Origin: Stenopsyche tienmushanensis
Taxonomy: Eukaryota; Arthropoda; Insecta; Trichoptera; Stenopsychidae
Assembly (NCBI GenBank): GCA_008973525.1
Contig: WACJ01000075.1
Span: 930,001-994,000 of the forward strand
Direction: 5' to 3'
DNA length: 64,000 nucleotides
In this document: positions 50,609 through 62,393 of the stretch, piece by piece
Position numbering within the stretch: the stretch's first letter is position 1
How the letters are laid out: each line of letters opens with the position of its first letter
Made by a program: the position numbers and the translations under genes
The notes under the pieces: generated by a model
The model's database searches: none
Seen by the model: only the letters and a program-made list of their open reading frames with translations
Told to the model about the DNA's origin: nothing

Positions 50609-50636
50609 CTGCAAAACGAAAAACAACCATCAGTGT
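50609..50636 (-). other. sbb: splice acceptor and branch-point region of the sbb exon
   Basis: On the minus strand a T-rich tract ending GTTTTTCGTTTTGCAG precedes the exon. A branch-point-like CACTGAT lies about 20 bases upstream of the AG (plus-strand 50629-50635). The AG is at 50610-50609. The combination is a good metazoan 3' splice site, and it sits 64 bases from the main ATG. No transcript evidence is available. Confidence 0.7.
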
Positions 50637-53142
50637 CGTCCGCGAAATTCGAAGTCGGTCATTTCTGCCTTTCGATGACCTTTCGCGAAACGCGATAATC
50701 GACCGCCCCGTTTGCTAAAAGATGAACGAAAACTACAAATTCTCAAAGATGCTCGCTCTGTCGCGACTAAGATCCGAACGATTCGTAGAAAAGGAAGGTA
50801 CGACGACGACAGAGTTGTCGGTAGTCGACTCGCATTGGGCTCGCGAAAGCATGCGCGGGCAGATGTGACTCCGCGTAATTAGTATGTGACCGCGGTGTGT
50901 GCGAATGGCGTCGGTGGGCCGACTCGGGGGAGGCTCATAGAACACCCCAAATAGAGTTATCTCGGGCTGACCTGACACGCACCTATTGTGGACCGAGTGC
51001 ACGAGTCGCCGGAAGTAGCTAATTAATTCAATTAAATACGCACGACTACGTTAAACGTAATTCCGGTCCGAGCGAACCTATTAAAATGCTCGATACGCAT
51101 TTTCACAGTCGCGGTTTTGAATTCCGCAATTTTGCGCAATAAGCGATCACACTGCAAACGAACGCCTGACACTCGCGGAAAAAATACCGAGAAAGATTAC
51201 AGACGATGATTTATTTTGCGACGTAAATCTCGAGACGTCCGCGGAACGAAGAACGTGCTTTAAATATATTCGCAATTGAACTTCTCGAGCGACAATGGAC
51301 TAAACCGCAAAGCGACGTTTCGGAATCGGTGACGAGTTTGAGGCGACGAAATCGTCACGAAGCTGGAAAGATATAAAAGACGCCGAGACGTTGCCCAAAG
51401 TTGAGCCGAAACAATAAAGTGAAGAGAATCACAGCCAACAAGGCAGTCTGAAACACGTCGCATGACAATATCATAGTCGACCACTCATTCGTCTTAAAAA
51501 TATATCAATGTAATTTCGAATAAAACGCAACATTCTTAACTGGACTTTTATGCAAATACTAATAGTCGCTCCAACATTGTACATACATAGGTCGATTTGT
51601 CAACAATCCGGAAAGCAATTCATGAACCATCGTCGGTTCCTCGTTTCGATGACGACAGCAGAATGGAACGTTTTTATTTTGTCTTCGTTCAGTTGCCGCA
51701 ACGAACGCGCACGACGCGTTCGTCGTTTTCCCCTTTTTAAAAGACGGTCGATGAAGATTTGCCCAAAAAGAACTACGTTTGCAAACGGAATCACTTTCGA
51801 TTGCTTCGGTGTGCTGGCTCGTTAGCGAAACCCGCCGCTCAGACCGTCCTCGCGTGGGTATAGTGATGAATCTGAGTTTCATCGATTATTATGATTGAAG
51901 CGCTTCAAAAGCTCTATTGAATAGGACGTACGATTGCGGTTTTCATGTGGCACCCGTCGATACCCATCTCGTATCTGTCTCGAGCCCAAATATTCACAAG
52001 ATCACATTTCTTCGTGGTTCGTCTTTGATTTGACGTTCCAGAATATTGTGTGATAAAATCGCGCTAAAAACTGGAATACCCAAATATTTTCATATTTGCG
52101 TGCGTATTATCGTCGCTTTGGTGTGTTCTAGTGGTTAAAAATGTTTTTCATTTTATCTTATTAAATCAAATCTTTTTACAGACTGTGTGAACTATTCGCT
52201 TGGAAAATTTGACAATCCGAAAAAAAATGATGTAGGAATGATTTCACCGAATCTGCTCTGTTAGAAGTGTTCGGAAATGAGAAAGAACGCGAGGATAGCT
52301 GGACAATTAACGAGTTGCGGTCTCCCGGTGCAAGAACGATTGCAATAACCGACACTTTCGTCTGGCGAGTATCCATTACGAATAACCAGCCCGTTCACTT
52401 CTGGTATCCGATAGTCATTCCACCGGACTACCTAATATGTCAGCTTGTCTTAACTGACTTGTCAATCAAGCGAGCGGAGTGAGAAAATACCTCATAAGAA
52501 CAAACGAGGCGAGCGCTGGAGCGCGCAAAAAACGAACGTCCATTGTGATAGAGATAGCGTTCGGATCTGCGATCCTCGACGGTTCGTCTGTCGCGCCGTC
52601 CTTTCGCACGATGGCCGGTTCTTTCGCACGAAAAAGGCCAAAATGTCGAGGAAATTAATTAATTCGAGGCCGCGGTGGGATGACGAGCTCTCCGTTCGGA
52701 CGTTTTAATTGAAGCGAGGCATTTGTGCTTCGTCAGCGGCCATCGAACCGGTATTCTTTTATACGCTCGACGATTGCCCGCCCGAACGGAGCGCGTACGT
52801 CACCTCACCACCGACCTAAATATCACCCACTGCTGACTATGAATTATCGAGAGATAGAGCTATCAGCTTTTTATGTCTAATTATTTAATCGGATCGTAAA
52901 AAGGAGCTTCAATAAATCTACATATTGTCCCCGTGTACCGCCGTTACAGAGACAGCCGTCGATATGACAATACCTGCAACCGAAGCTGTCTCGATGCTTT
53001 ACGCTTGACGGCGCGTCTTTCAACTCGATATGAAAATGTTGACGTATTTTTTTCTGAAGTTGACAAATACGTATTTTTATCAGAATCAATTAATAGCATC
53101 TGTTTTAAAACGAATATTTTGAACGTATTTAATAAAAAAATA
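50637..53142. other. sbb upstream intron or 5' region
   Basis: CpG-containing non-coding sequence. An untranslated first exon or promoter may lie here or beyond, but none can be identified. Confidence 0.5.
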
Positions 53143-53170
53143 TTAACCCTTTGGTCCAGTGTCCACACGT
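53143..53170 (+). mobile_element. possible piggyBac-like end
   Basis: TTAA (53143-53146) is followed by CCCTTTGGTCCAGTGTCC, resembling piggyBac-type termini and the end at 21905. There is no partner end or coding part nearby, so this is weak evidence. Confidence 0.3.
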
Positions 53171-56100
53171 ATTGAACATCATTTTTTTATTGGTATTTTC
53201 GTGCAGCCAAAAAGACAAATATAAAGATCGACGACCGATGACGAAGAGCGATTGAATGAAAATCCCCATTATATATATGTTTTTACAAACTACAAAGATT
53301 ATATAGTGTGCTCGTATCGTAATATTCTAAGAAAAATAAGACGGACATCTTTATATTGCGATACGTGCGAGAAAAAGCCCGGCCTCCATCCGGGATTTTT
53401 TAAAAATAAATACCACACTTTACGTAATTTTAGGAATTATTTTTTATAAATTAGTACTAAATATATCAATAAAGACCGCAAATGGTTAAGAATAAAAACT
53501 CTACTATAAACTAGTCAAACTAATCAAGCCAAATAATTACTTCAAATCCTATAATTTATTATCCCAGATTTAGGGATTTAATGCTAATTCGTTATTACGG
53601 AAATAAATATTAATCCTAATGTTGAATTTTCCAATTAAGTTTGAAGGCGTAGATTAAGCGAACAACGAAGATTTATTTCTTACATGAAAGAAACATTTAT
53701 TTTTCGAAAACTGAATAAAACTGCAAGTAAAACGATTTAGAGATTTTCAACAAAATAAATTGCAGATTTTTAAAGCAAAATGACAACAACATCATTCTCA
53801 TCCACGGAATTGATTCGAGTAGAGAGAAACATTAAATTATACCACAGAACACAAAAAGAAAAGTATATCGTCTATTATTCAAACAGATCCATATGGAAAG
53901 AATAAACGGTACTATTTTATTGTGATGCATTTATTTACATTTTAATACATATTTATATTCAACATTGATCGATAAAAAAACAATTTTCTCAAAATCTGCA
54001 CACAATGGAAGATATAATATATTAATTTGAGCTGTCGAGTTAGAGTTGAGTATTATGAAATTCTGTATGAATAAATGTTGACTAGAGTCGGTGCAAGTTT
54101 TCTTATAAAGTAGTTTGCAACAGAGCGTATAACAAGATCCATCCTCGGCACAGCGAGGGGTGGCAGGTTGAAATGTGCGGGGTTTCACCCCAGCGAAGCA
54201 ATAGTACGAGGGGGGTTGAGCTCTCATCCTCGAGTATATAGAAAAAAGCTCGTCGAAAACGCTTGAAGAGCTCCGAGAAGAAATATAGTATTCTTTGTGG
54301 AGCGTTTCTATTCGAAACGACAACACGAAAAGTGTTTGAACAAACTAATGAGCGAGGCTAGTTTATGAGTTTTCGAAAGCAATAGCGGTTTCCGAATGAC
54401 AACGCGACCGACATGCGGTCCGTTTTGAATAATACGTACTAAACAAATATTCACCACATCCTATCGACAATCTCGCCGAGTCAAAGTGTGGATTTAATCT
54501 CTCTCGAGCGCGATAAATAATTATTTAATTCATAATAGAGCGTTTCGCAAAGAAAGCAGCGTTAAAAAAGAGTATCACGACTCCGTTCCGAGTATTAGAT
54601 GTTATGAAACCGAGTCATCGTGTGGATCGATGTCGTGCATGTTAGTTGCAAATAATGAATTACTCACGGATATGTTAACTATTTATGGCAATATTATTAT
54701 AGTCGATCGTTTAGCGAAGCATGGGTGCGATGATAATGATGATGACAGAACGGAGTAATCACCCCGTGGCCATTTTGACGGCTCATTACCCGCAACAATG
54801 GTTTTGTCAGTCATAAATATTCAATATTCGCCTAAAATGCGGACAAAGAGCGACCGGGGGGGCGGATCGATATCTGGCGAACTGTTCGAAAAGAAATCCT
54901 ACGATCGGATCGGGCCAAAAAAAATTAGAAGGCTAAATAATGAAGCAGTCGATGGCTTTATGACCCGAGGGCGCGATGGATTACGCCGGTGTGATAATTG
55001 AGTGAAAATGACTACCGCATTACAATGATTACAGTACGACAAAAAGCATTACCTTGACAAACGCAGTCATTAATCAACGCTCGACGCAATGCAAAATTAT
55101 ACCTATCCAAACGCAGAGTGGAAACAACAAATAGTACTTGGAAATTCGATAATAAGCTCGAACACGAGCGAATATACAATAACGGTGCTAGAAGCTCGCA
55201 ACGGCCGGTCTGTAAGCTGCATTGAAAGTCTGCACGGTGACTTCATCGTGACTTCATTATTGCCCACCGATGCTTCATAATTTACGAAAGCAAATGGAGC
55301 ATCATGTGTTCAAACAGAAACGCCTCTGCGATATAATTGTTTTTCGAGATATCGCAATTTCAAACTGCCTCCATTCCTGAGCTTTTCGCACGCCATTTTT
55401 CTTACATGCAATTTTTAACCGGGCGTTATTTATTGCCGACTGTCGTTCCCGGCTCCCTCTTAAGACACGAGGAAATGTTTATAAACATGCAATTACGTTA
55501 ATTAAATGTCTCTAAATGGAAAACATTAAATCGGAAATAAACGTCAAATTACATTCCTCTGGTATTTACGGCACCATTGTTCGACTTCACTACTGACTCT
55601 TTGGATTAATTTTTGTATAATCAGATAAAAACGTTATCCAAAGCGTTATAAAGATCAGATTTTGATCGATGCTTAATTATAATTGCTATATTGGCACTAG
55701 AGGGATAAATAATCAAAAATGATCAGAATTAAAACGCAAAAAACGAACAAATTCAATATCAAGCGAATATATATTTAAATGTACTTTAGCACATCAAGCA
55801 GAACTTTTGGTGAACGTTCATGCGTATAGCATGGAATTAAAGTCCTAGTCTACCAGTGGACTCTTTATAGCTGTTATATACAATGATAAGAAAATGGAGA
55901 AACGTACTTTCAAAGCATCGTACATGAAAATAAAAAACATTTTAAAAATACAAACGCTTTGTATACGCGAGTTATACATATTTCAGGACAAAAATGAGAC
56001 GACAAAGAAACAATTTGTTTTTTTCATACATAACATATATTACGTACGAGTTTCGCCCTTTTAGATCAAGGTTATCGTTGGACCGTATTAACACACTCGT

Positions 56101-56550
56101 CGCCTACTGCGAATCGGTGTTGTTTCTCACGGGGCCCAAATTCGACAGTCGGAGCATAAACAGAAGGAATAGCGATGCGATATTATAGCGTACGGAATAA
56201 ACACGAACAAGTGGTGCATCTTCTCTCAGGTGCTTTTTATTTAATCTTAGATCGATAAACTTGACTCTGTCATCAGTCAAATTAACAAAAACAAAATGAA
56301 GACGAGCAAGTGTAAATAGACAAAGGTAGGAATGCAAGTTTCGAGGTCGATCTCGAAAGATATTTAGACAGTTGTCATCTGGGAAGACGTTTGTATTAGC
56401 ATTGGTAAATCGTTATAGAAATACGTAACACGAGGTTTCACTGCACTTATCCCAGAACCTTCATTCTGTTGAAAAACATACTTTTTCTGCAAACATATCA
56501 GTATTTTTTTATACATAAATCGAGAACTTCTGGTAAAAGAATGATTGTGG
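53171..56550. other. non-coding
   Basis: No gene recognised. A minus-strand 131-codon frame at 53931-54326 has a Cys-containing middle part but no family match that I know. Confidence 0.5.
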
Positions 56551-56756
56551 TGGAAAAATTCTAGGCTCGACGATGAAAAGAAGAAAGCGTTTCACGGTTT
56601 AGAAATTCATAAAAATCCGCAAGGCAAATCTAGTAGAAGGTATTGCATTATTTGTTACAAAAAGATGAAACATTTTCTCGATCGCCAGGAAGCGAAAACA
56701 AATGTAAAAAGACTCGCAACATATTGTCCTAATTGTCCCAAATCTAAATTAAATTA
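56551..56756 (+). pseudogene. piggyBac-type transposase C-terminal cysteine-rich relic
   Basis: The frame reads NPQGKSSRRYCIICYKKMKH, then DRQEAKTNVKRLATYCPNCP, and stops at KSKLN. The pattern R-x-C-x2-C-Y-K-K ... T-Y-C-x2-C-P is the first half of the C-terminal zinc-binding domain of piggyBac-like transposases. The usual following L-C-x2-C-F is missing because of the stop. No catalytic domain is recognisable upstream. The assignment rests on motif spacing only. Confidence 0.5.
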
Positions 56757-58945
56757 AATTGAATTTTAATGAATACCATGCTAATGTTATGTTTTATTTT
56801 AATCATGATTTTATGTATATTTTTACCATATACGATGGACGCAGCGACGAACGAGTTAAAATTGACAAATCATGTTCTTTTATATACACAATATTGCACA
56901 GTTATTGGAAATACATCATATAACAGCCACACTCTGGACAACTATATCATGTAAAAAAATGTGGAAATCAACATTAACACTTTCTGCAGGATCTCGACAA
57001 TGATTTGAGTTAACCTATCAGAATTGGCTGTTAAAAAAGAATTTACACCATGTTAGTCAAATCGACTAACATTACCACTTTGGATTAAAATATGAACAAT
57101 ACTTTTCACGCAGCAACTAGACAAATTTGACAGTGTGATATTATTATGATATTTTGTTTTGTTTTACCTCGTAGTAAAGGGGGAGGGGTCAGAAAACATG
57201 ACACAATATGTTTTACCCAAACGATAGGGCAGTAAAATATCGAGCATTTTTAATCGATTTTGACAACACGTTAAAAATACATCAATCGAGGGGAGATGGA
57301 GTATAAAGAGGAATTCACACAAAATTAAAATTCAACGCACAAACACCATTTTAATTGAATTCTGGTCGGCAGAAGCGCTTCGCATCTCGTTCGATCCCGC
57401 TCTCTCGTCATTTGGCCGCGTCTCCCCGCGAGCTGCTTTTCAGCGTTACTATGATTGATGAGCGATAGGTATAGAAGGCGAACACGAATTACTCTAAAGT
57501 AGGCAATCGAAAATAGATCCGACATCTGGGCATTCGATGGCCCGCCAGCCTGGGGGAGCCGTGATAAATGATCCGAACGAGTTCCGTCCGCCGAGGGGGA
57601 GACGTTTTCGAAACCCGAAGGCTACAAACACAAAAATGCCAAATGGATACAAACCACACGCATACGAGGCGGCGATAAGCGCTCGTTCCCAGGCGATATC
57701 GACTAATCGAAAAACCTGATATTCAAATCGGACAGATTGATATGGCCACTCTAATAAACGAGTGGGAACCTACCTGCCGGCTGGATTCTTGCGACCGGAC
57801 TAAAAAGTGATTGCTCAATCGCGTCCGGCGATACATTTTCAAACAACGGCGATGTCCGAAGCCAAACCTCAGATCGTCGCTTTGTCGCAAAAGAACAACT
57901 CTGTAGCTTCCGAAGCGATCGACGACGGATACCAACGCAGACCGAGCGACGAAGAGCAGTCACGATAGTTCGTTTAATCAGCCGCAGTCGGCGGGCTTTG
58001 TTGTAAAACATGTACGACACAACATAATTGTTCCCAGCGGATTGTAACAATCATAACGAATTACTCCATAAATGATACAGCTATTCAAAACAGAAGTTAA
58101 TTTGCTCACCGTCAAATGCGTTCGCTGCATGGCTGATTAGACGACATACGAAATTCTAACAGCGAATCATCCCAATTCCTCTGAGCAGAATTTCAGATTC
58201 GGATTCCCAGATATGATTAATATTTCATAACACTTCATGAATACATCGCGGGAGTTATTTCGAACCGGGCCCGGCATGCAAGCGTCCTATGATTTAGTCG
58301 AACGGCACTTATATCAAAGCGCTCGATCGATGTAAACGCTCTAATTGAATCTAATTGATTATAAATCAATCCCAACAGCACTTACTATTCATTCGACCGA
58401 TGGATTTTTTAAAATCGACGAGAAACGCGCGAATTTAAATGCCATAGTCTAACACTATCAAATATTCACAAGCAATGAAAATAACAATCATTTTAACTAC
58501 GTCGTAGACAACACAATAACAGTTTTTTTTTTCGCATATCGATCGATACTGAGCGAATCAATAATTGTTGCATATAAAAGACGCATAAATAATTAGCGTA
58601 ATCATGCAACCAATCTATAATCGATTAAACTTATTACTTGTGTTATAATTATATCATCATTATCATAGTGTAGCCACGCGCATTTCACTGCAGGACTGCA
58701 AGAGCCTTTTTAACATTCATTCATAGGAATTTTTTAATCCGTCCATCTCGTCTATATCATACATTCACCTCCTCGTATGTTCGATAATTGAAGATGGGAT
58801 GACCATGTGAATTTCATTTATAAACGCTCATCCATAAAATCACCTAGGTGAATGCATGGAAAGATGCTTTCGCTGCCATCTCGATAGGAATTTTGGATGC
58901 TTTTAAAGACAGCTGTTTTCCTCGAAAGACAATGGAATACTCGAG
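56757..58945. other. non-coding
   Basis: It includes a small GTTAGTC/GACTAAC hairpin at 57053-57071 and a TTAACAC-type site at 56974, both possibly leftovers of TTAA elements. No gene recognised. Confidence 0.4.
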
Positions 58946-59048
58946 ATGATCGTATTGATCATATCGAAAAGGGTTTTCTGAAGTATGTGGAATCTAGTCT
59001 CGTACTTTTCTCGCAAGTGACGTCAGGCTAGGACGAAGACCTACGTGG
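58946..59048 (+). repeat. dispersed repeat C
   Basis: It aligns with 39856-39950 in four ordered blocks. Its tail GGCTAGGACGAAGACCTACG resembles GGCTAGAGTGAAGACCTATG at 61729-61746, suggesting a further fragment at 61692-61746. Confidence 0.5.
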
Positions 59049-59373
59049 ATTTCGAAATCTATCCTATAATATACATAAATTGCTTCATATATGTGTATAT
59101 AAATATAGAAAATCCAAGTGGCTCGCTGGGTGAGCATTCTAAATGAAACTCGAAGATCATACTACCTTTCATATCGAGCTAACGAGGAGGTGGATGTACG
59201 ATATAGACGAGGTGGATGTAACACCTTCCAATGAATAGATATTGAAGAGGTTCTAGTTTTGCAGTGGATTGTTTGTGGCTGCACTATGATGATTACTCGT
59301 TTATTTGTTGCTCTATGAGTACAAATATCTTGGAGTTGCCTGGCCCTTTTTTAAAAAAAACCCTTGAAGAGTG

Positions 59374-59995
59374 AGCAAATTTAAAATTGATAAAGTCGTT
59401 GATGCCATAATCGCTTTACACCGATTACTCTCTGTCAGCTCCTATCAGCGTAAGGCCTGATTCACACTATGGTGCCAGTAACGGTTCGATCTCGCTCCGG
59501 TCTCGGTCCGATCAAATATTCTTACACAAGAAACAATCAGAGTATTCACACTATCGGATCGTTCCAATCCCGTTTTTTGTATGAGAATATTTGACCGGAC
59601 CGAGAGCGAGAGCGAGATCGAACCGTTACCGGCACCATAGTGTGGATCAGGCCTTAGACAATCTTCATTTCGAAGCATAGTCAATTGTAAATAAACACCT
59701 TTGATAGCATACAAGACCACGTAATTTCTTTACATAAACAGTATACAAAAAATCGATTCATTTGCTCCTGCTTTAGAACGAAATGATAATCGGACAAAGA
59801 CTTATTCAACAAGCAGCGACGAACAGGAAGCAATTAAATAAATAAACACTGTCGATAGAACAAAATATTCGGTAATTTCTTTGCGTGAACAAATAACACA
59901 CTTTAAATCTAAATCATTATTAATCGATAAATTTGGGTTAACAATATATGCAATCGTGCGATGTATGCGGGGAAGCTTTTCGTCTCCCGAACTGA
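59374..59995 (-). repeat. repeat A, copy b, interrupted by a MITE
   Basis: The reverse complement aligns with 6050-6475 throughout, except that a 202-bp fold-back element splits it at 59453-59654. Outside hAT-like copy 2 no hAT ends are seen at this copy, so repeat A may be an independent element. Its class is unknown. Confidence 0.65.
59453..59654. mobile_element. 202-bp fold-back MITE
   Basis: The two halves are inverted copies of about 85 bases, starting AGGCCTGATTCACACTATG on one side and AGGCCTGATCCACACTATG (reverse complement) on the other, with a short centre. Flanks read ...CAGCGTA | element | TAGACAATC. The related empty site at 6380-6410 reads CAGCGTAAGACAATC. The target is therefore TA, or TAA/TTA, each needing one change. 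This leaves Tc1/mariner-like and PIF/Harbinger-like origins open. Confidence 0.8.
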
Positions 59996-61691
59996 GCTAC
60001 GTTTTCTTTCTGTCTCTGTCTGTCTTCGAGCTCAATGTACAAGAGTGCTTTTTCTGAATAAGTGGAGGGGGATCGCAGGCCCTCCGATATTACTCTTTTA
60101 GGGGTTAATGCCAAATGATTCACTTCTTTTTCATACATGGTATACATTGAAGATCTGAAAGGCGGAAATATTAAAATAAGGATCATATAAATAGAAAATA
60201 TCGAAGCTGTATATAACGCTGAGCCATCTAAAGGTGATTTTATACATAAAAAGCATACAATTATGTTTTTTGTCTAGTCTCGTTATGATGATTATAGTCA
60301 TTATCGTTCACGACATCGTTTTGAGACTTTGAGCATTGGAATGGCTTAATTTCGAGTCTCGAGCCGAAACGCATGCACATGTCACGAGTACTCGTCGTCA
60401 CGTATTCGTTTCACGACTGCATTCCGAAGTCGTCTCAGTATAATTACTTCAAGTGGGTCATTTTGGTATTCAAACGTTGTCTTTCGCCGATGCATTCGAG
60501 AGCGTTTCGACAAAACGAATCCTCGCAGGCCGCATAAATCTCGCCGGTGGAAAGTCTCGGATCGGCGCAGACACTTTTGATTCGATTAGCGGTAATTGAA
60601 GACGCAAATAGCGCAAGGTGTAATTTGGGTAAGAGGCAATTGCAGCGACCGCAATGATTGAATTGTCAGTGTTTCCAAACACGGCGCAAACGGAAGTGGG
60701 TCTCGTTAGAATAATATTTCAATCGGAGTACATCTGCAGAGCGGCACTCGGAGGGCCGGACGACCGAACTCTTGGAACAGATCCAAAGCTGCTTAATGAC
60801 CGGGCAAAACGCAGAGGCAGTCTGCGACTTCCACCCGAACACGGCGTATATCAAACCGCAGCCCATTCATCGTGCGAATCGCGGATTCCGACATCGCGAC
60901 TTAATTAGGAAACATCTCGACCGGTCGGAGATAATGACCTCCCGCGGCCCCCGATTATCCGGCCGACGCGATCGGGTGCCGAAATTGGACCGCGATCCCC
61001 CGATCGAGCGAGCGCCACCCGCCTCACCGGCGTTCAATTTGAATTGCGTCCGAGGCGAACGTCGCGGGCTCGTTTACTAAGTAGCCAATAAATTTACTCT
61101 TACATACATAATATATGTAACTCATTATAATATGCAAACGTAACATCGGATACGCTTATTTATGGCCAACTCAAAAACGAATACGTATTAATATGACGCG
61201 CTCTAAGTGGGATCGAAATCGACTGCCAGTATATATTACCGGCAGCGAGAGCGCTTTAGATTCCCACAGTTGAAAATCCTATTTTGCAAATCGCTACATC
61301 CACTCGCCATTATTTTAGTAATCCACTTGATAATTCAATTTACACCCATAATACTTAGACTCATATTCCCATTCACCCGTACAAAAACGATTTCAAACAT
61401 TTCAAATTCGCGTCAATTGATGATCAGTACAATTTACTCTTTCAATATTTCAATTACACACACATTTTTGTAATCGCCAATGGCATTAGCACTATCTCTT
61501 TGTGAACCAAATATATTGCATGAATCAAAGGAATTTATTTGCAATATAATAATTAAATTTTCCCATTTTCAGAATATTCTCTATAAATTGCAATATACAA
61601 AATGTATTTTCCAAGAAAACTATGGAGTTGTACTGTGTGTTACTAAATCATAACATATTAATTCAAGAGATTATCAATATCAATTAATTTT
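59996..61691. other. non-coding
   Basis: CpG-rich around 60480-61080 with overlapping open frames on both strands. No family recognised. Confidence 0.5.
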
Positions 61692-61746
61692 AGTGGAATG
61701 AAGTCAAGTTCTTCATTTCTTCATGAAGGCTAGAGTGAAGACCTAT
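61692..61746 (+). repeat. possible fragment of repeat C
   Basis: GTGGAAT, TTCTTCAT and GGCTAGAGTGAAGACCTATG parallel the right part of the copy at 58946-59048. The similarity is short. Confidence 0.3.
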
Positions 61747-61814
61747 GTTATGTAACTTTTTTAAAGTAGTGAATTTCAAAATTGCTTCTATACTCACAAT
61801 AATGTGCCTCTTTC

Positions 61815-62385
61815 CAGAGCCGTAACAAGCGCCCGTGGCAAAGTATCTAACTTAAAGCCCCCCTCCCCTAGAAATCCAATTTATTTTTTAACTAATACTA
61901 TTATAAATGCAATATATTAAAAATACTATTATAATGTATGTTTTAAAATAAAATACAATAATAGTCCCAAAAGTATCCGATCTAACGTATAGATAGCGGT
62001 TACTGTTATAAAAAAATACTATGATAGAAAGTTTCTAGGCGCTACGTTGTTCCGTGATCGTACAGATCATAGAAAATTCCGCAAAAGGCTCCATAAGAGG
62101 ACGGAGTGGCCATAAGGTTTGATGCTCAATCGGTCCGCTTTTCGGACCGCTGATATGACGATTGAGCGGCTCTGAAGACATCGATAACGAATAAAGGAAT
62201 TAGACAACTTAGTATATATTATAAAAACGGACAGTCAATCAGTGTTGGTTCATGTAAAGTAGAATGGTTGATTAAAATAAAAACCACGTACGACTCTCGA
62301 CCGGTTGGTATTCTGCGTTTTGCGCCCCAAGTCCAGTTGCGCCCGTGACGGGCGCCTGCTTTGCCTTGCCCTTATTACGGCCCTG
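61815..62385. mobile_element. hAT-like non-autonomous element, copy 5 (complete)
   Basis: It runs from CAGAGCCGTAACAAGCGCCC to CCCTTATTACGGCCCTG. It is flanked by cctctttc (61807-61814) and cctcttgc (62386-62393), an 8-bp duplication with one mismatch. Terminal inverted repeats are CAGRGCCGTAAYAAG. Near the right end there is a perfect GCGCCCG/CGGGCGC hairpin, and in the centre a perfect CGGTCCG/CGGACCG hairpin (62131-62149). At 571 bp it is the compact subfamily shared with copy 4. No coding capacity. Confidence 0.85.
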
Positions 62386-62393
62386 CCTCTTGC

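Noticed and set aside
49751..50698. Long plus-strand open frame of 315 codons opposite the sbb exon, and smaller ones in the third frame
   Set aside because: It is the antisense shadow of a GC-rich coding exon. The translation is Arg/Gly-rich low complexity, whereas the minus strand carries the conserved family motifs.
53931..54326. Minus-strand 131-codon frame with several cysteines
   Set aside because: The Cys spacing fits no zinc finger I know, and the C-terminal half is AT-rich low-information sequence.
56769..56954. 61-codon frame with a hydrophobic, signal-like start
   Set aside because: AT-rich DNA readily gives such hydrophobic frames, and nothing else supports a gene.
56974..57000. 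TTAACACTTTCTGCAGG as another end of the 35746 MITE family
   Set aside because: Only partial agreement with the known ends, and no matching right end was found before 57300.
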